64,000 nt of DNA from the NCBI RefSeq assembly GCF_037975245.1, contig NC_092569.1, forward strand, positions 36,702,168 to 36,766,167, read 5' to 3'. The notes beneath the pieces were generated by a model. That model had not been told where the DNA came from and did no database searches. It saw nothing but the letters and a program-made list of their open reading frames with translations. Each line of letters opens with the position of its first letter. Position 1 is the first letter of the stretch. This DNA is from Apostichopus japonicus (Eukaryota; Echinodermata; Holothuroidea; Aspidochirotida; Stichopodidae). Shown here one piece after another: positions 34,925 through 47,949 of the stretch. The position numbers were made by a program, and so were the translations under genes.

Positions 34925-37416
34925 AATAATTGGAGTTGAAACCTCCATAAAACAAAAACATAAAACAAATACAACAATTACTCAGTTTACTCTTTTCTTT
35001 TATTGACAATATTTGCAGCAGTAATGGTACCAGTTTAATACTTTTATGGGTGATTCGAGGTGTAACAAGGGGCCATTTCTGGCTGAATGTGCATCCCACA
35101 TCCGGCCCTTGCTTATACATTAAGCTAAACTACATTGGACATTCACATTGAATGATAAAACAAGATAAACAATGAACCAGGAGAGCAAGATAACTGTAAG
35201 CCTAGTGATATGTCAGCATAGATTAACATATATATCTTTTTAAGGGGATTAGCAACATAAGCCTGCTAGATATGCTAAAATGGTCACAATGCGTCAAACT
35301 GTGATATTATAACTTTCAGCATTTCCTAAACAGTTTTGGAATAAACCTTTGAATTATTTTACTATTCTTGTGTATAGGTGTTATATAGTCTTTGTGTTTA
35401 CAAGTTTCAGGAAGGCATATACTTATATTACTGAATATTAACATAACACAAAACTGTTAGCAAACTGCTTATCCACTAAAGAGCCTGTGTAAGAGAATGT
35501 GTAAAATAAGTGGGCCTGACGTTACGGTCGTCAGGCTCTCTTTTACACATTTTTTACACTTTTACACATTACTGAATACTGATATCATCAAGTGATACTT
35601 CATTTGGTCACACCTTTGGTATCGTTTTAGCAGGGTGTTCGGGTATCTTTGACACCTCTCTCGTACTACAACCCGAATTTCCATTCAAAATATAAACACA
35701 TAGAACTGCCTGCATCAATGATTCCTTCGTCTAAAAGTGAATCTTGCATACCAATTAGCATTCTTTACAGCTTAAGCATATTTTGCCAAATGTTCAAATT
35801 GTCTCTCCAGTAATTCTGATATTTATATTATCCATTGCAGATTGAATGATTCATTTCCCTTACGTACGTGTTTTGCAAATTAAGAAATAATGTCAGAAAA
35901 TAAGTCACAGTAATTTGATAAGAAAAATATGAATGCAAGAAAATAATTATCTATCTAAATATTGAGATGCGAATGCATGATTGACAATGAAAAGAAAACA
36001 AAGGACAAAAACGTTACTATCTCAAAATAAAAAGAAAAAATATCTCTTTAATGGACTAAATGAATGATAATCAAATAGTTAGATATGCTAAATTGGCCAC
36101 AACGATTTCAAATTTTAAAATAAGTTGAACAATTTTGCCCAATGGTTTTGGTACAAATAACTTTGAGAGAAACCAGCTTGTGTTCCAAATGTTGTTATAG
36201 AGACATAAGTTGATCAATTAAATCTTTCAACCAAGTTTGTAGCCAAGCTATCCAATCTCCACCCTCGATGATGTTGTTTTTCAATATTACAGAAAGTTTA
36301 GTAATAAACATGTGACTTTCTAACAATGATTCTTCACTGGTTGAACATAAATGCAAAGATAATATATTTTTAGTTTTTTTGTGTTACCTATTACGACATG
36401 TTTTAGTAATCACATTCATTAATCTCCTCTTTTATAAAGATACACGGTTAACATTGGGTTAACATAGGGCCCTATTGGAAATGGGCCGACGTTCTGTCAG
36501 CCCAATGGGTTTAGCTCCTATTATGTCTTTGTATTTTTTTGTATTTTTGAACAACCTGAGTGCGAATAAAACAAACAAACAGTTGTTTTAGATCTTTACC
36601 TAATTGGGTGAGGAGGTGAAGCGGTTAATAGTTCTTCTCTGCATGTTTTAGGTTCCATTTTGAAATCCCACATATTTTATTTTTCATATTACGTACCTGC
36701 CCATACCGGCGTACTCTCAGACAATAAACAAGCATTGACCTTGCGTTGTACAATAATGTAAGGAAATACCATCACATTAATTTACTCTTGAAGAGATTCA
36801 AATGTGTATCGAGACTGTGTTAGTGCACATAATACTACATACATCCTTACAAATTACCGTAAGTAAAGAAAATCCCGCCGCAGAATGTTTGCTTGAGAAG
36901 TCATAGTGGAGCGCCGTTATAAGGACCACAATTTGAACGAGCGCCACCTATTCCTCTACGTTAACCGCGCTCTGTTTCACTATTATCTCTCGCCTCTATT
37001 GAGATAAAATATCAGACCACTCGTGCACATCAAGGCCCGTGACAACCTTGCTTGGAAAAATAAAGTCGCAATTTAAGGACATTAATATTAACAATTTCGA
37101 GGAAGCAATAAACCTTGCGCAAGATCGTGATACGTGGCGGAGGTTAATCACTGAGCATGTCGGATAGACGATACTCAACTTACTACTACTACTACTACTA
37201 GTGCACATGCGCTATCCAATAGCAACCAATTGTGACGTCATGTTTAGCAAACTCAAAGTTTGAAACAGCTGTGTGTATTTCTGTACTTATCCCCTTGCAT
37301 TTTTGGTAACATTATCGACATGAGCACCGCGTTTAGTATTTTCTGGCATCTTTTGTACTCAGGTACTTAAGATTCATATTACGTAATCATATACAAGCTA
37401 TTAACTCATTTAAGGG
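34925..37416. other. Intergenic sequence 3' of the patched-family gene
   Basis: Contains an inverted repeat around GCCTGACGTTACGGTCGTCAGGC with flanking GTGTAAAA/TTTTACAC (about 35498-35556), and a likely LINE tail (see 36465-36583). A short (CTA)n run lies near 37183-37202. I could not identify a clear polyadenylation signal for the minus-strand gene. Confidence 0.45.
36465..36583 (+). mobile_element. Probable LINE 3' tail ending in (ACAA)n
   Basis: GGGCCGACGTTCTGTCAGCCC (a small hairpin near 36483), then TCTTTGTATTTTTTTGTATT, CAACCTGAGTGCGAATAAA and a short ACAAACAAAC tail. This layout is usual for CR1/L2-type 3' ends. No coding part remains. Confidence 0.4.
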
Positions 37417-40400
37417 TCATACTGTGCTAATGAATAATTCAACCAACTCTTCGTCATTGAAAGTTGCCAATGTAACGTTTTCGTAAAAGTCTGTTTTCTT
37501 TTCTATCTTTTCTGCAGCTTCTTCACCACTTTCAAAGAAGCTACGTCCCTTTTCTTCTTTAGAAGGTATAAATCGACCAAGCACAGACAAAGCAACGGGT
37601 AGAAACAATAATCCATGAACAGCGCCAAACAACATGACAAGGAACAACGTCTTAAAAAACGCCCTGAATATGTAAACCCCAGCAGTAGCTAATGGTAAAA
37701 TAGCAATGATAGAAGATAGCGCCCCCTGTAGAATAGGCATTCCGAGATTGCGCAGAGCCCAAATAACTCGCTTGTTAGCATCCGCAGATTTACCTATGAC
37801 AAATGCATACGTAATATGAGCTGAAAAATCAATACTAAAACCTATACATAGTAGAATATTGATCATCGTTATGACGTCAAGGGAGACCCCCCAAAGGGAC
37901 ATGTAACCGAGGACCGCGGTATCAATTGAAATCGTACAAATTGTTACCCATAATGCACACATGGGATGCGGTATCATGATGAGCGCCACCGTAAACATCG
38001 ACAACATCGCGATGAAAAGGGTCTGGAAGGTATACGGTATAATCCCGATGTGTTGATCATAAAATATGAACACAGGAGAAAACGCGATCACATCTAATTC
38101 AGAATCACTGGCTATTTGTCTCAACTCCTTGACAAAAGCTTGCTCCATAACCGGACTATCTGCACCCCTTGTGCTAAGAAGCAGCCTAGAGGCGTTGATA
38201 CTAGTAACGTTATAACTATCTGTTTTGAAGGATATGTCTAAACTATAATGTCGAAATCTTGGATTTACCAGAAATTCTTCCCTTAATATTTGAACATATT
38301 CTTCTTTCGAAGGCGGTCTTCCCATTAACCTGTTTTGGAGGAAGTAATTGTATGCTCGAACCCAGGAATCAGCCGACCCTTGGTGAAAGGTGAACCGACT
38401 GGCTTCGAAAGCCAAGGTTGTATTTTCAATTGCCAAATTTGTTGTATAGTTCCAGTATTCGATTTCTCCTTTGAATATTACGTGTAACGGTGGACTAAAC
38501 GACTCGTGGTATCCATCGTACATGGTATAAAATTTCCAAGATGGCGAATTATCCGATGCGAGATTCTGCAATCGCAAACCTTCCTTGAGGTTCATGCATC
38601 CATAAACGGATCCGCTCACCACGAGAAGATAGAAGAATAATGTAGCTACTTTCACGGTGGGTTTGGTGATGAAAGGACCGTAAACATCTCGGAAGAACTT
38701 CATGAACGGGTGGTGGAAATAGGCATCGATATTTAAGGGCTTATTTTCCGGACGGACTCCTCCGGCGCAGAAGATACGGTACGGGCTGTTTGTAGACTCT
38801 CGTTTGGGTAAAACATTATGACAGGTGAAGCAGTGTATGTTACTAGCCTCTCGTTCTCCCATGTACGCCATACAAGCAGCAAAGAATGTGACCTGATAAA
38901 TGTAGGCAAACACCATGGCAATACCTGAATAGGCGCAAAACATTCTGACCCCTGGGAGAGGTGTCGTGGCCCCGATGATGAATGCAAGGGTGTCGGTTAG
39001 ATTCGTAATGGTGATAGATACAGCAGCTTCTGAGAAGGTTCTTCCCATTCTCTCTTCGACGGAAAGATACAAGTTGAGTTGACGCCAAGCCGCTACCATA
39101 ATGAACATATTGTCCACTCCGACACCTGCCAAGAACAACCAGTTTAAGTCTTATCAATGAAATACGTGTCAAAATCATGATTTGGGATGTTAAAAGCTCT
39201 CACCTTTTGTTTATATGATCATTGTTTGTTGTAAACTCAATCCATATCATGAGTGTTGTTGACATGACTTATGATTTATGAAGGCACTGTTGTCTGTGTT
39301 CAGTTCTACATTAGCATCAACCACGTGTTACTCACCGAGCACAAGGAAAGGCATCATGGAGACCATCTCATTGAAGTTGAATTGACAATAGCTCAGCAGC
39401 CCCACGGAGGAGACAATTGCAAATCCAGCAGATAAAACTCCAAGCAGGCCGAGGATGGGTTTACTGACGACCCAGTCGTTGGTCATGAGAGAGAGAACAG
39501 CAAATAGGATTAGCATGCAGAATGTAGCTACAAACCTCGGCAGGATGATATGTGTGGCACGTTTGACTTCGGTCGGCAGAGACTGTGACGTGCACGAGAC
39601 AAGGGTCATCAAGGAATCTTCCGAGGTCTCTCTCTGTATCATCAACTCCTCTATCTCCCTCTCCCAGGCGTCGGCTTCTTCTTTCGGGATACCGGAGAGG
39701 TAGTAATGGAGGATAACGGCTTTGGCACTTGTAACTATATCGGTACCTGGAATAACCTCCACGTCCCCCATCTGACTGGCTATGATTGTTTTATGGTTCT
39801 TTCCCGGAAATGTAAATGTTGGGTATGTCAGAGAAACGTTAAAGCCAGCAGCGGACATACGGAGTATATCCACCAATGGATTCGTAATGCATCTCGCATT
39901 CCATTTCATACACAATTCTCTAAAAGATTTACCTGATTGTGAAGAGTTGAAAGATACTTGGTAACTTGTTATAAACTGATCTAGTTCCAGAATTTCTTGG
40001 ATAACCGTTTGTCTTAAAACGTTCCCGTCGTCCTTTGTGGTAATTATCAATTGTAATTTACTCATGAAGGAGTCGAGCACTCTATTGGGAATAAATTCGC
40101 CGCCTTCGGTTCCTATTACGAATGCATCCATGGCATAAACTTTGTCATCCAAACTTGGACTTCCTAGAGGTGTAAATAAAGCCTCAATATCGTCATCAAT
40201 ATATATATGTTGGACCCCGGATGCAGTGACAGCAAAAAGAACCAACGGAGCTAATAGGAAGAATAGTTTGTGACGTGCTACCAGTTTGCCGTACTTGTAG
40301 AACACCTTACTAAGTAAATTATCCACGAATCCACAACTCAAGGAACATTCCATTTTCCCGTTTTTTGATTCGATGGTATCATAACTAGAATTGGAAGAAG

Positions 40401-40428
40401 TATTTCGGAGTTTTTCAGTAGAAGACAT
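37417..40428 (-). CDS. Patched-domain (PTCHD3-like) RND-family membrane protein, two coding exons
   Basis: Exon 1 is 40428-39336 and exon 2 is 39125-37417. The 210-bp intron (39335-39126) has GTGAGT and TTGGCAG ends, and splicing joins MPFLVLG to VGVDNMF in frame, giving 933 residues. Visible parts: cytoplasmic N-terminus, TM1 about 55-73, extracellular loop to about 290, sterol-sensing-type block of five helices about 295-450 with the RND motif GVGVD (365-369) in TM4, TM7 about 523-542, second loop with Asn-x-Ser/Thr sites, and TM8-12 about 732-880 with the matching GFSID (793-797) in TM10. Family members are patched relatives thought to move lipids or sterols across membranes using ion gradients. 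The ligand is unknown here. Length is normal for the family. The ATG at 40428 has G at -3. Closest by memory to PTCHD3-type proteins, but assignment to a vertebrate orthologue is not possible. No frame break seen, so it is likely functional. Confidence 0.93.
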
Positions 40429-42264
40429 TTCTAATTTTACGATATAAATCTTTGATATATAATGAACATAAATGAAAAGTCGTCACGTATTTGGAAAGCA
40501 ATATCCTCGTTGGTAATTGGAGGCGTTCTTTAATATTGAGATACTTGAAATCGATGTGTCGTTGTTAATAATTCCTTTCTTTAGTTTTGCAAGATAGGTT
40601 CTTGTATTGGTTCTATCCTGTAGAAACGAAAGTAGATTGGAAAGGTCATTAAATATGTGTTCTGTAGTAAAACACTGCATGAAAACTAAATGCATCAATG
40701 GTAATATAAATATATACCAACAATATAAATATAAAAGTTTCATTCTTGGTGTATTTGGTAGCGAAAATGACCAACAAAGCAGCACCCAATTGTGCACGGC
40801 ATCAGTGGGTGTACTAACGTGAGATTCCATGAACTCACTCTCTTACATTATGGCTACTTATTACTCTCACCAGTAAATTCACCTTGTGTTTTATAGATGT
40901 AATTAATGGCTCATTGTATCGTGCGAATGAAACTGAACTTGTCTTCTCACTCAAAACAGTTATAATTAGAAGATAATTAACATCATCACATGCAAAGTAT
41001 ATGCAAATTTAGGCTATAAGTAATAACTACTATTTAAGAGCTACACACATTAATCTTATAGAAAGCTGAAAAGACTGTCACAAATAATACAAATGCTGCG
41101 CTACAGAAGAAGGTGATACATAACACCTGACAGTAATTTATTTCATAGGCAGACCTGTTCATACTGCATCATGCAATAACCATTACATATATCATAACCA
41201 CATCATCCTGAAGTACACTAATACCACGACCCATTCCTCAAAGCACTCGTATTGACATTATCTGATATAAACATGATATTCATACTTCATCCTGAAATAC
41301 ACTAATACCACTATTAATACTCTACTCTCGTATCATTCCTCAAAGCACTCGTTCTGACATTATCTGATATAAACATGATATTCTCTATTAATAATTGTCA
41401 GTATGAAGGTTTTGAAGCAAGACATGAAAGTACAGTTTATAAAACCAATGTACAAACAAAGTTTTCAAGATTGTCGCTTGTCACTTGTATGTGATTTATG
41501 TACTGACCATTCATTCGGCCTCCAAAAGTTATCGCTATCACAAAATTTAGGACATATTATCAGCCATGTTTTGAAAAAGATTTTAATTTGATGCCCGTTA
41601 TTAATTAAAACTATTCAGTTCAAGTTCCTCTAACCATTCTCCCTCTATCCGTGACTTTAATATTTAAGTCTGAATTTAAATTTCACGTGTTATGAAAGGA
41701 ATAACTAGTTTTCAATATGCTATTTAATATTGTTACTAATGTAGATTTTAGCAAGCTGTATAGCCGTAAATGATACCCGTGGTTTGGTCACAGTTGTGTA
41801 AAGGCAGTGTCTTTGTACTTTGCTGTATTGTTATCAGTGTACACAGATACTTACATTTGACTTTTGTTTAAACAATGCATGTTTGTTCTCCATTGTTTTA
41901 AGCATCGGCTACCAGCTAGAACTTGTATGGCCTGATTGTATTCAAACAGACCCTTGACACACTGAACAAACAATACAAAGAATGCTTTTCACACTAAGTG
42001 ACCTACTTATAATCAACTTGAAAGTAAACGATTTCAATGAACAATGAAATAACGACATCGTATTAATTACACTGTGAGTTCATGCATCGTCAACGCTAAA
42101 TTGATGCTTAAGTTTTAGTGTGCTACCTCGCGGTGTGTTACGGTACTCTACAAGGGATCGGGCAGGGCGGGGGAGGGGGGGGGGATCGCTCATGTATTTT
42201 GCAAGTGTTTCCAACTAAAATGTAGCTCGGTTAAGGGTGAAACTGTAACATGAAGGTATTATAT
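40429..42264. other. Upstream region of the patched-family gene
   Basis: The 5' flank and any 5' UTR exons must lie here, but no promoter motif could be supported. A 115-codon minus-strand frame at 40483-40830 has no domain. A ~100-bp segment is imperfectly duplicated at 41203-41385 (CATTCCTCAAAGCACTCGT, then CATTATCTGATATAAACATG twice). Confidence 0.45.
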
Positions 42265-42560
42265 TTGCACTATGCTATACAATGCTATGTAATGCTATCC
42301 TGGTTTATATTATGAGGCTATATGTTACGAGGTGATATGCGATGACATGTGTATCCATGCTATATACACCATGCTATGTGATGCTATGTAATGCTGTTTC
42401 GGTTAATGTTATGGAGCTATATGTTAAGAGATTGATATGTGATGCCACGTTCATGTTAAATACACCATGCTATGTGATGCTATGTAATGCTGTCTCGGTT
42501 TATGTTATGGAGCTATATGTTATGAGGTGATATATGATGCCACGTTTATGTTATATATAT
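42265..42560. repeat. Tandem repeat, ~95-bp unit, about 3 copies
   Basis: Units contain ACCATGCTATGTGATGCTAT, GTAATGCTGT, TATGTTATGGAGCTATATGT and GATATGTGATGCCACGTT, with internal CTATGTGATG/CTATGTAATG sub-repeats. Confidence 0.85.
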
Positions 42561-42612
42561 GACATTGCATTACATTACCATAATTTACAATATTTATGAT
42601 TAGACCTGAATA

Positions 42613-43510
42613 CATGGGCGTCAGCAGGTTTCAGAAAGTGAGGGGGACACTATACTATCTAAGCGGAGCGCCACCATTGGTTGGCGCGTAGCGTACCAGA
42701 AAATTTTGGGTACATAAGACCCCCCTAGATCGCAGGAGACGGCCTTCCTGAGTCGTTTTTAGTTACATCAGAACCAGATCTGTGAGGAGAAATTTTGTCT
42801 CACAAAACTAAATTCCGACAGAAAGTACTGGTAGAAAGATGCCGTTCTGACACCAAGGGAGACGAATTACAAAGCGTCCATCTCAAACGAAATATTGAAA
42901 AAGTGGCGCCGTCACCTCCGGGATGAGTGGAGTGGTATATATAATACATGCATGTAGGTGCGAGACGTCAGTTGTTATGTGCCCAGGTACTTTAATAATA
43001 ATAATCAGAAAAAGGCACCGCGCGCAGAGCGTGTGTAGCGCCTAGCCGGCACTCAACAATAAAGATCTACCATATCCGGCGAATACATGTAGCCTTAATT
43101 ACTTAACCCCTACACCCCTATTCGTCCGTCCAGTCCAAGGGACTGGAGGTAGTGATATGAACATAGTAACTCATCACCATCTACCTGTATGGCTTACCTA
43201 ATCCCTTGGAACCCATACAAACAACATGTGTGCAAGATTCAATACACTTTCGAATGGTCTCCCCCCCCCCCCCCCGAACGAATTAAATGGGCAGATTTAG
43301 GATATTGGGAGATAAATGACGGTGCAAGTGATAGATAGCAGGGGCCCAGGGAGTCCAGATTTCTTGGCCTTAAATAGAAAATCGCGCATATGCATGTGAT
43401 TTTTTTTAATAACTACTCTGAAAAGTGGGTGGGACAAATGATATGATATCCCCTCCACTTTTGAAAGTGGGGGGACATGTCCCCCCGTCCCCCACCTGTT
43501 GACGCCCATG
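42613..43510. mobile_element. Non-autonomous hAT-like element, 8-bp target duplication
   Basis: Ends CATGGGCGTCAGCAGGT and ACCTGTTGACGCCCATG are inverted repeats with one mismatch. CCTGAATA lies on both sides (42605-42612 and 43511-43518). About 40 bp inside the left end is a block, CTATCTAAGCGGAGCGCCAC, shared in reverse orientation with the elements at 49-50 kb. No transposase is present. A C15 run is at about 43260. Confidence 0.85.
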
Positions 43511-43518
43511 CCTGAATA

Positions 43519-44100
43519 ATGAAAGCGACTAACCTATCATAGAAATGAACACATTGATACATGAAGTAATCTACTTATATCGGTACTGAACACAACAACC
43601 CTCACACGCGGTATTGGGACTGTAAGAGTGTTGAACTAAAGAGGGGTAACAATGTGGTTTCCGGTGGGGGTGGGGTGGCTGAGGGGGGGGCATCAAGTTC
43701 TACTTTACTGCTACTTTCAGTGTATCCATCCTTAAGGCTCGTGTCAGTATATTCCATGCAAACTCTTATAAGCTAAACGGACAGTGTTGCCTCGTTTAAT
43801 AGTATACTATACCAGATGTCATTATTCTGTCAAGCTACAGGGCAAATTATCTTGCATCTAACTAGTCTGAAACGGCCTAATTCGTTTACTTTAAGATTTG
43901 ATCGGTCATCTTCGGATGTACGTGTAGTGTTCAATTACACAGGTCATTCTTGTCTCAACAAAGACTTAAACAAACGATCTTTAACCTTTTCTCATCTGTC
44001 CAGACTAAATTTGTATTGTCCTAATAGTGACTCGTTTCCCGAACATGTGGTTGCCTAGCTACCAAATGTCAAACACGTCATGAATCATAGTATGTATTTT
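43519..44100. other. Spacer without features
   Basis: A G-rich run (about 43660-43695) and an 80-codon chance frame. Nothing supported. Confidence 0.45.
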
Positions 44101-44323
44101 AGATCCTCCTGCAAGCAGAAACTCGCGAAGAAGCCTCATTGGCTTATCAAAGCCGCAAGCTGACCGAAGTCAGTCTCTTACATTCATATTTAACGTCCAT
44201 GAGTAGGAATTGTCAATTGTCAACAACTCTGTAACTGGACGACAAACATTAATCTTGGAGTGACTCGAACCGGGGACCTTATAATTGAAAGGCACCGGCG
44301 TTAACCACTGAGCTAACACTCCT
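44101..44323 (-). mobile_element. tRNA-derived SINE, best preserved copy
   Basis: On the minus strand the head reads GGAGTGTTAGCTCAGTGG (A box) and CCCCGGTTCGAGTCACTCC (canonical B box), with GGAGTG/CACTCC able to pair. The body and end (GCTTGCAGGAGGATCT) match the copies at 32638 and 14036. The anticodon arm is not canonical and a long non-tRNA body follows, so it is a SINE, not a tRNA gene. Confidence 0.9.
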
Positions 44324-45210
44324 AAGTATCTGAAACGGGCAGGGATAAACCAGACTACAGTTTGAAATTTCACACTTACGATGAACTAATCCTCCGTTCA
44401 CTGTCACCCCAACCCTCATCCCATCCCCCACCCCCAAAAGAGAAGGAAACAAGTTTGGCAAATGTCAATATAATTATTTTAATAATTTTGAATAAATTGA
44501 AATAAATTTATAATATATGCTTCAACATTATACTTTAATATGTTATCAACACGTCGATCGAGAGCATATCCCATCCCCCCAATGAATCTACCCTTTTTAC
44601 CTTCCCATAAATTAAAAGTATTTTCTAGTGGATGTAGTTTGGTTGCCTAGCAAAATGTTGACTTTTCTTGCATCATTACGTCAACTCTGAAACCCCATAG
44701 TAGTATTTTGTATAGTAATTGGGGATATTTTCCATGCATTTGGCAAAATCAGATAAATGATGTCATAAGCAGATAGAATGATGTCACAAGGCAAATTGAG
44801 CTGATATGTCATTTTTCTTCATAAAATTACAATTTTTAATTCTTTTCCACTCAACATATCTACGAAACAAAATGATGGAACGACAGAGATTATAATAGTA
44901 GGTAAGTCATCATTTCAAATGTATCTGGTTTCAAGGATAAATCAACAAGAATATTATGAAATCCTAAGTAAATCATAACAGAGCAAGTCAAAATAGGTTA
45001 TATTCATTCAACCATGTATCTAGTTAGGGACATGATATTGAGGGATTTAAGGATTTCAGTTAACCGTGTGGAATACACCTCTCTTCAGTATAAGTCTAAC
45101 ATTGTCTGTCATCGATAAGTCCCTTAATGTTAATCATCATAACTTACTGTTCCTATTAGCTATTTCCTGTACAGAGGGGTATAGTCGATTCTTCACAGTG
45201 TTTACCATTC
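44324..45210. other. Gene-free AT-rich sequence
   Basis: No gene, RNA or long repeat was supported. Confidence 0.45.
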
Positions 45211-45812
45211 TTGTTGTTCGTATTAAAGTGTCAGGCTGTGCCTTACCCCTTTGAGGAAACATTGTTCATCATTCTTATAGATGTTGTTTGTATTAAAGTG
45301 TCATACTGTGCCTTACCCCTCTGAGGAAACAGTGTTCATCATTCTTAGAGATGTTGTTCGTATTAAAGTGTCAGGCTGTGCCTTACCCCTCTAAGGAAAC
45401 AGTGTTCAGCATTCTTAGAGATTTTGTTTGTATTAAAGTGTCAGGCTGTATCTTACCCCTCTGAGGGAACAGTGTTCATCATTCTTATAGATGTTGTTCG
45501 TATTAAATTGTCAGGCTGTGCCTTACCCCGCTATAAGGAAACAGTGTTCAGCATTCTTAGAGATGTTGTTTGTATTAAAGAGTCAGGATTTGCCTTACCC
45601 CTCTAAGGAAACAGTGTTCATCATTCTTATAGATGTTGTTCGTATTAAAGAGTCAGGCTGTGCCTTACCCCTCTAAGGAAACATTGTTCATCATTGTTCG
45701 TATTAAAGTGTCAGGCTGTGCCTTACCCCTCTAAGGAAACATTGTTCAATATTCTTAGAGATGTTGTTTGTATTAAAGTGTCAGGCTGTGCCTTACCCCT
45801 CTGAGGACACAA
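45211..45812. repeat. Tandem repeat, ~74-bp unit, about 9 copies
   Basis: Units have GTATTAAAGTGTCAGGCTGT, GCCTTACCCCTCTAAGGAAA and CAGTGTTCATCATTCTTAGA, with point variants and one shortened unit near 45680. Short frames of ~60 codons through it are repeat artefacts. Confidence 0.93.
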
Positions 45813-47949
45813 CCTACACCAGGAAGTTATTTATGAGTTTCCTGGTAACAGTAGCAGTTGCATTGAGTTGTTTGATACTTTAAAAACAAATACTCGTTGC
45901 TAAAATTATTCACGGTAAATTACCGACAGTAATCTAATTTTTGTGTGATAGTACCATTGTTCGGTGATAGTACTATTGTACGGTGGTCCTGAAGGGACAG
46001 CTGAGTGTTTGCATATTAATATATTTCTCATATCAGAAATGGCTTTGAGTAAGAATGGTAGCCCGTGACAATATAACACTAATACACGTAATTTTACATT
46101 TACAGGTTTACATTGCCGATATGCCTGGACGCCCCTGCCAACACGTCTCGCTATGACCACCGTACACCTATACTTGTGTGTACATTGTGCTTATCTTGTT
46201 TTTCATTAGTAATCTAACATGGACTTTACAACATATGATTAACACATTGAACTAAAATAGATGCAGTAATAGGTTAAGAGTGTTAGCACGATATAACTTA
46301 CAAACAAATATGATTGGAAACGTATTAAATCGCACAACAAAACGAAAAAACATTCACGACTGCAATCAGTAAAAGAAATGACCCCATCAATCAATTAATC
46401 TATCAATTAATAGCGAAGACTTGTACTGAAGTAAGGAGGGGGAGGGGGGTTGAAATCTATCGACACCCTATAGTGCTACCAAAGGAAATGGAGGGAGGGG
46501 AGGGGGTGCGTAGAAAAGAAAACACATCGTTTACGTTACAATGGATCCAAAAGCTACTTAACCTTTTCCCCCAAGACACGTATTTTACCGACACAATGCC
46601 ATACTTTATTTTCTTATCAAACTTAAATAATTATCTTTCTATATGAATAAAAAAATAACTATCAAAATGAACCATGAACCTAAATTTACGATCACAGAAT
46701 TATTGCTGGCCCTCTTTCTAGTAGTCTAGTCCTAACAATATTAAATAAATAATCTATTTATGTTTGTCGATACAAATCTGAATCGATTCTAACACCTCTT
46801 TTTATTTTCTCTAATTTAATGCTCTCTTGTTGGTCGGTTGCCATGACCACCTCCCTTCTACCCGCATATCATATTTAATGGCATCATTTCACTTATTTGC
46901 ATTCTTAAGACTCCTGTTCCTTGCGAAGGATTATATCCCATAGCTTATAATTCCAAAGCTTTTAGCATTTTTCCTGAGAATATTCAATAGAGGAAATTAT
47001 GCCATGCAGCTGTAGCAAATACGATCTTGTACGTATATGTTTTTTGTCCATCTTATTCACTCCTATGTGCGTTATAAACATGTTATTTTGACTAATTCCG
47101 GATTTTCTTCGAAAGTAAAACAAAAACAAACTAGATGATCATGCCAACTTGATGAATAGTATATCAGCTTTATCCATAATCTCTATGTAAGTTAATAACA
47201 CGTAATCTTTTAATATGTCGGAAATATATATGGTCGCATACAGTTCATATAATCGCCACTCGCCACAATGTGATCACCTTGACATAACCTACTTGAATTA
47301 TTTCTCGTGCGTAGGGTTTGTTTTACAAATTCTAGTAATATTCTTCGAACAATAGCACTATATAATTTCCTGTCCTTAGCAAATGTGTAATAATAGTATA
47401 TTATATCAACAACTTATCTGAGAAAATGAAACTATTTTTCCGAAATTGATGTTTCACGAATATTTTTGCATGAATATGCAAAATAATTGTTTTTGTGTTA
47501 GATTAGGTAATTCAGCCACTTTTGATTGATTAACAAGCCTTGTTTCTTAGTAAACGTTCGCGTGCACAAGCTATGTAATCCTCATGGACGTGTGATGGTT
47601 TTGACACGTACAGCCAAATCACGTTTGTGCCTAAAGTAAAATAAATTCTTCGGCGTGATGTGAGATCGAGATAACTTCATTGTTGTATGGTCAGAGCATG
47701 GAGGTTCTGTTTTAACCTCCATGGTCAGAGTGAAAGACCTGTTCGAGCCCTGCAGGTCAATTGGAACTTCTTTTTTTGGGGGGGGGGGGGGGGATTGTGA
47801 AAAGCAGACAATCGAGCAATTTAAACTAAGCTTTAAGAGAGAAAGGAGCTACTTAGGAAAAATAATGGGAGGTTGCCCAGACCTGGCAATCCACCTTGCC
47901 GGGTTGTACCCTTATGCTAAGAAAAAATAAAACAATAAAAATAAAATAC
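45813..47949. other. Gene-free sequence
   Basis: Two G-rich patches (about 46437-46507) and a G16 run at about 47779. GTTCGAGCCC near 47752 resembles a tRNA B box, so a degraded SINE head may lie at 47690-47770, but it is too weak to call. Confidence 0.4.

Noticed and set aside
40483-40830. 115-codon minus-strand frame just upstream of the patched-family gene
   Set aside because: Contains a hydrophobic stretch but no recognisable family, and it is in the 5' flank where chance frames are expected.
44258-44323. Possible tRNA gene on the minus strand
   Set aside because: A and B boxes are present and the ends pair, but the anticodon arm is not canonical and the same head is fused to a ~150-nt body in three copies, so it is a SINE head.
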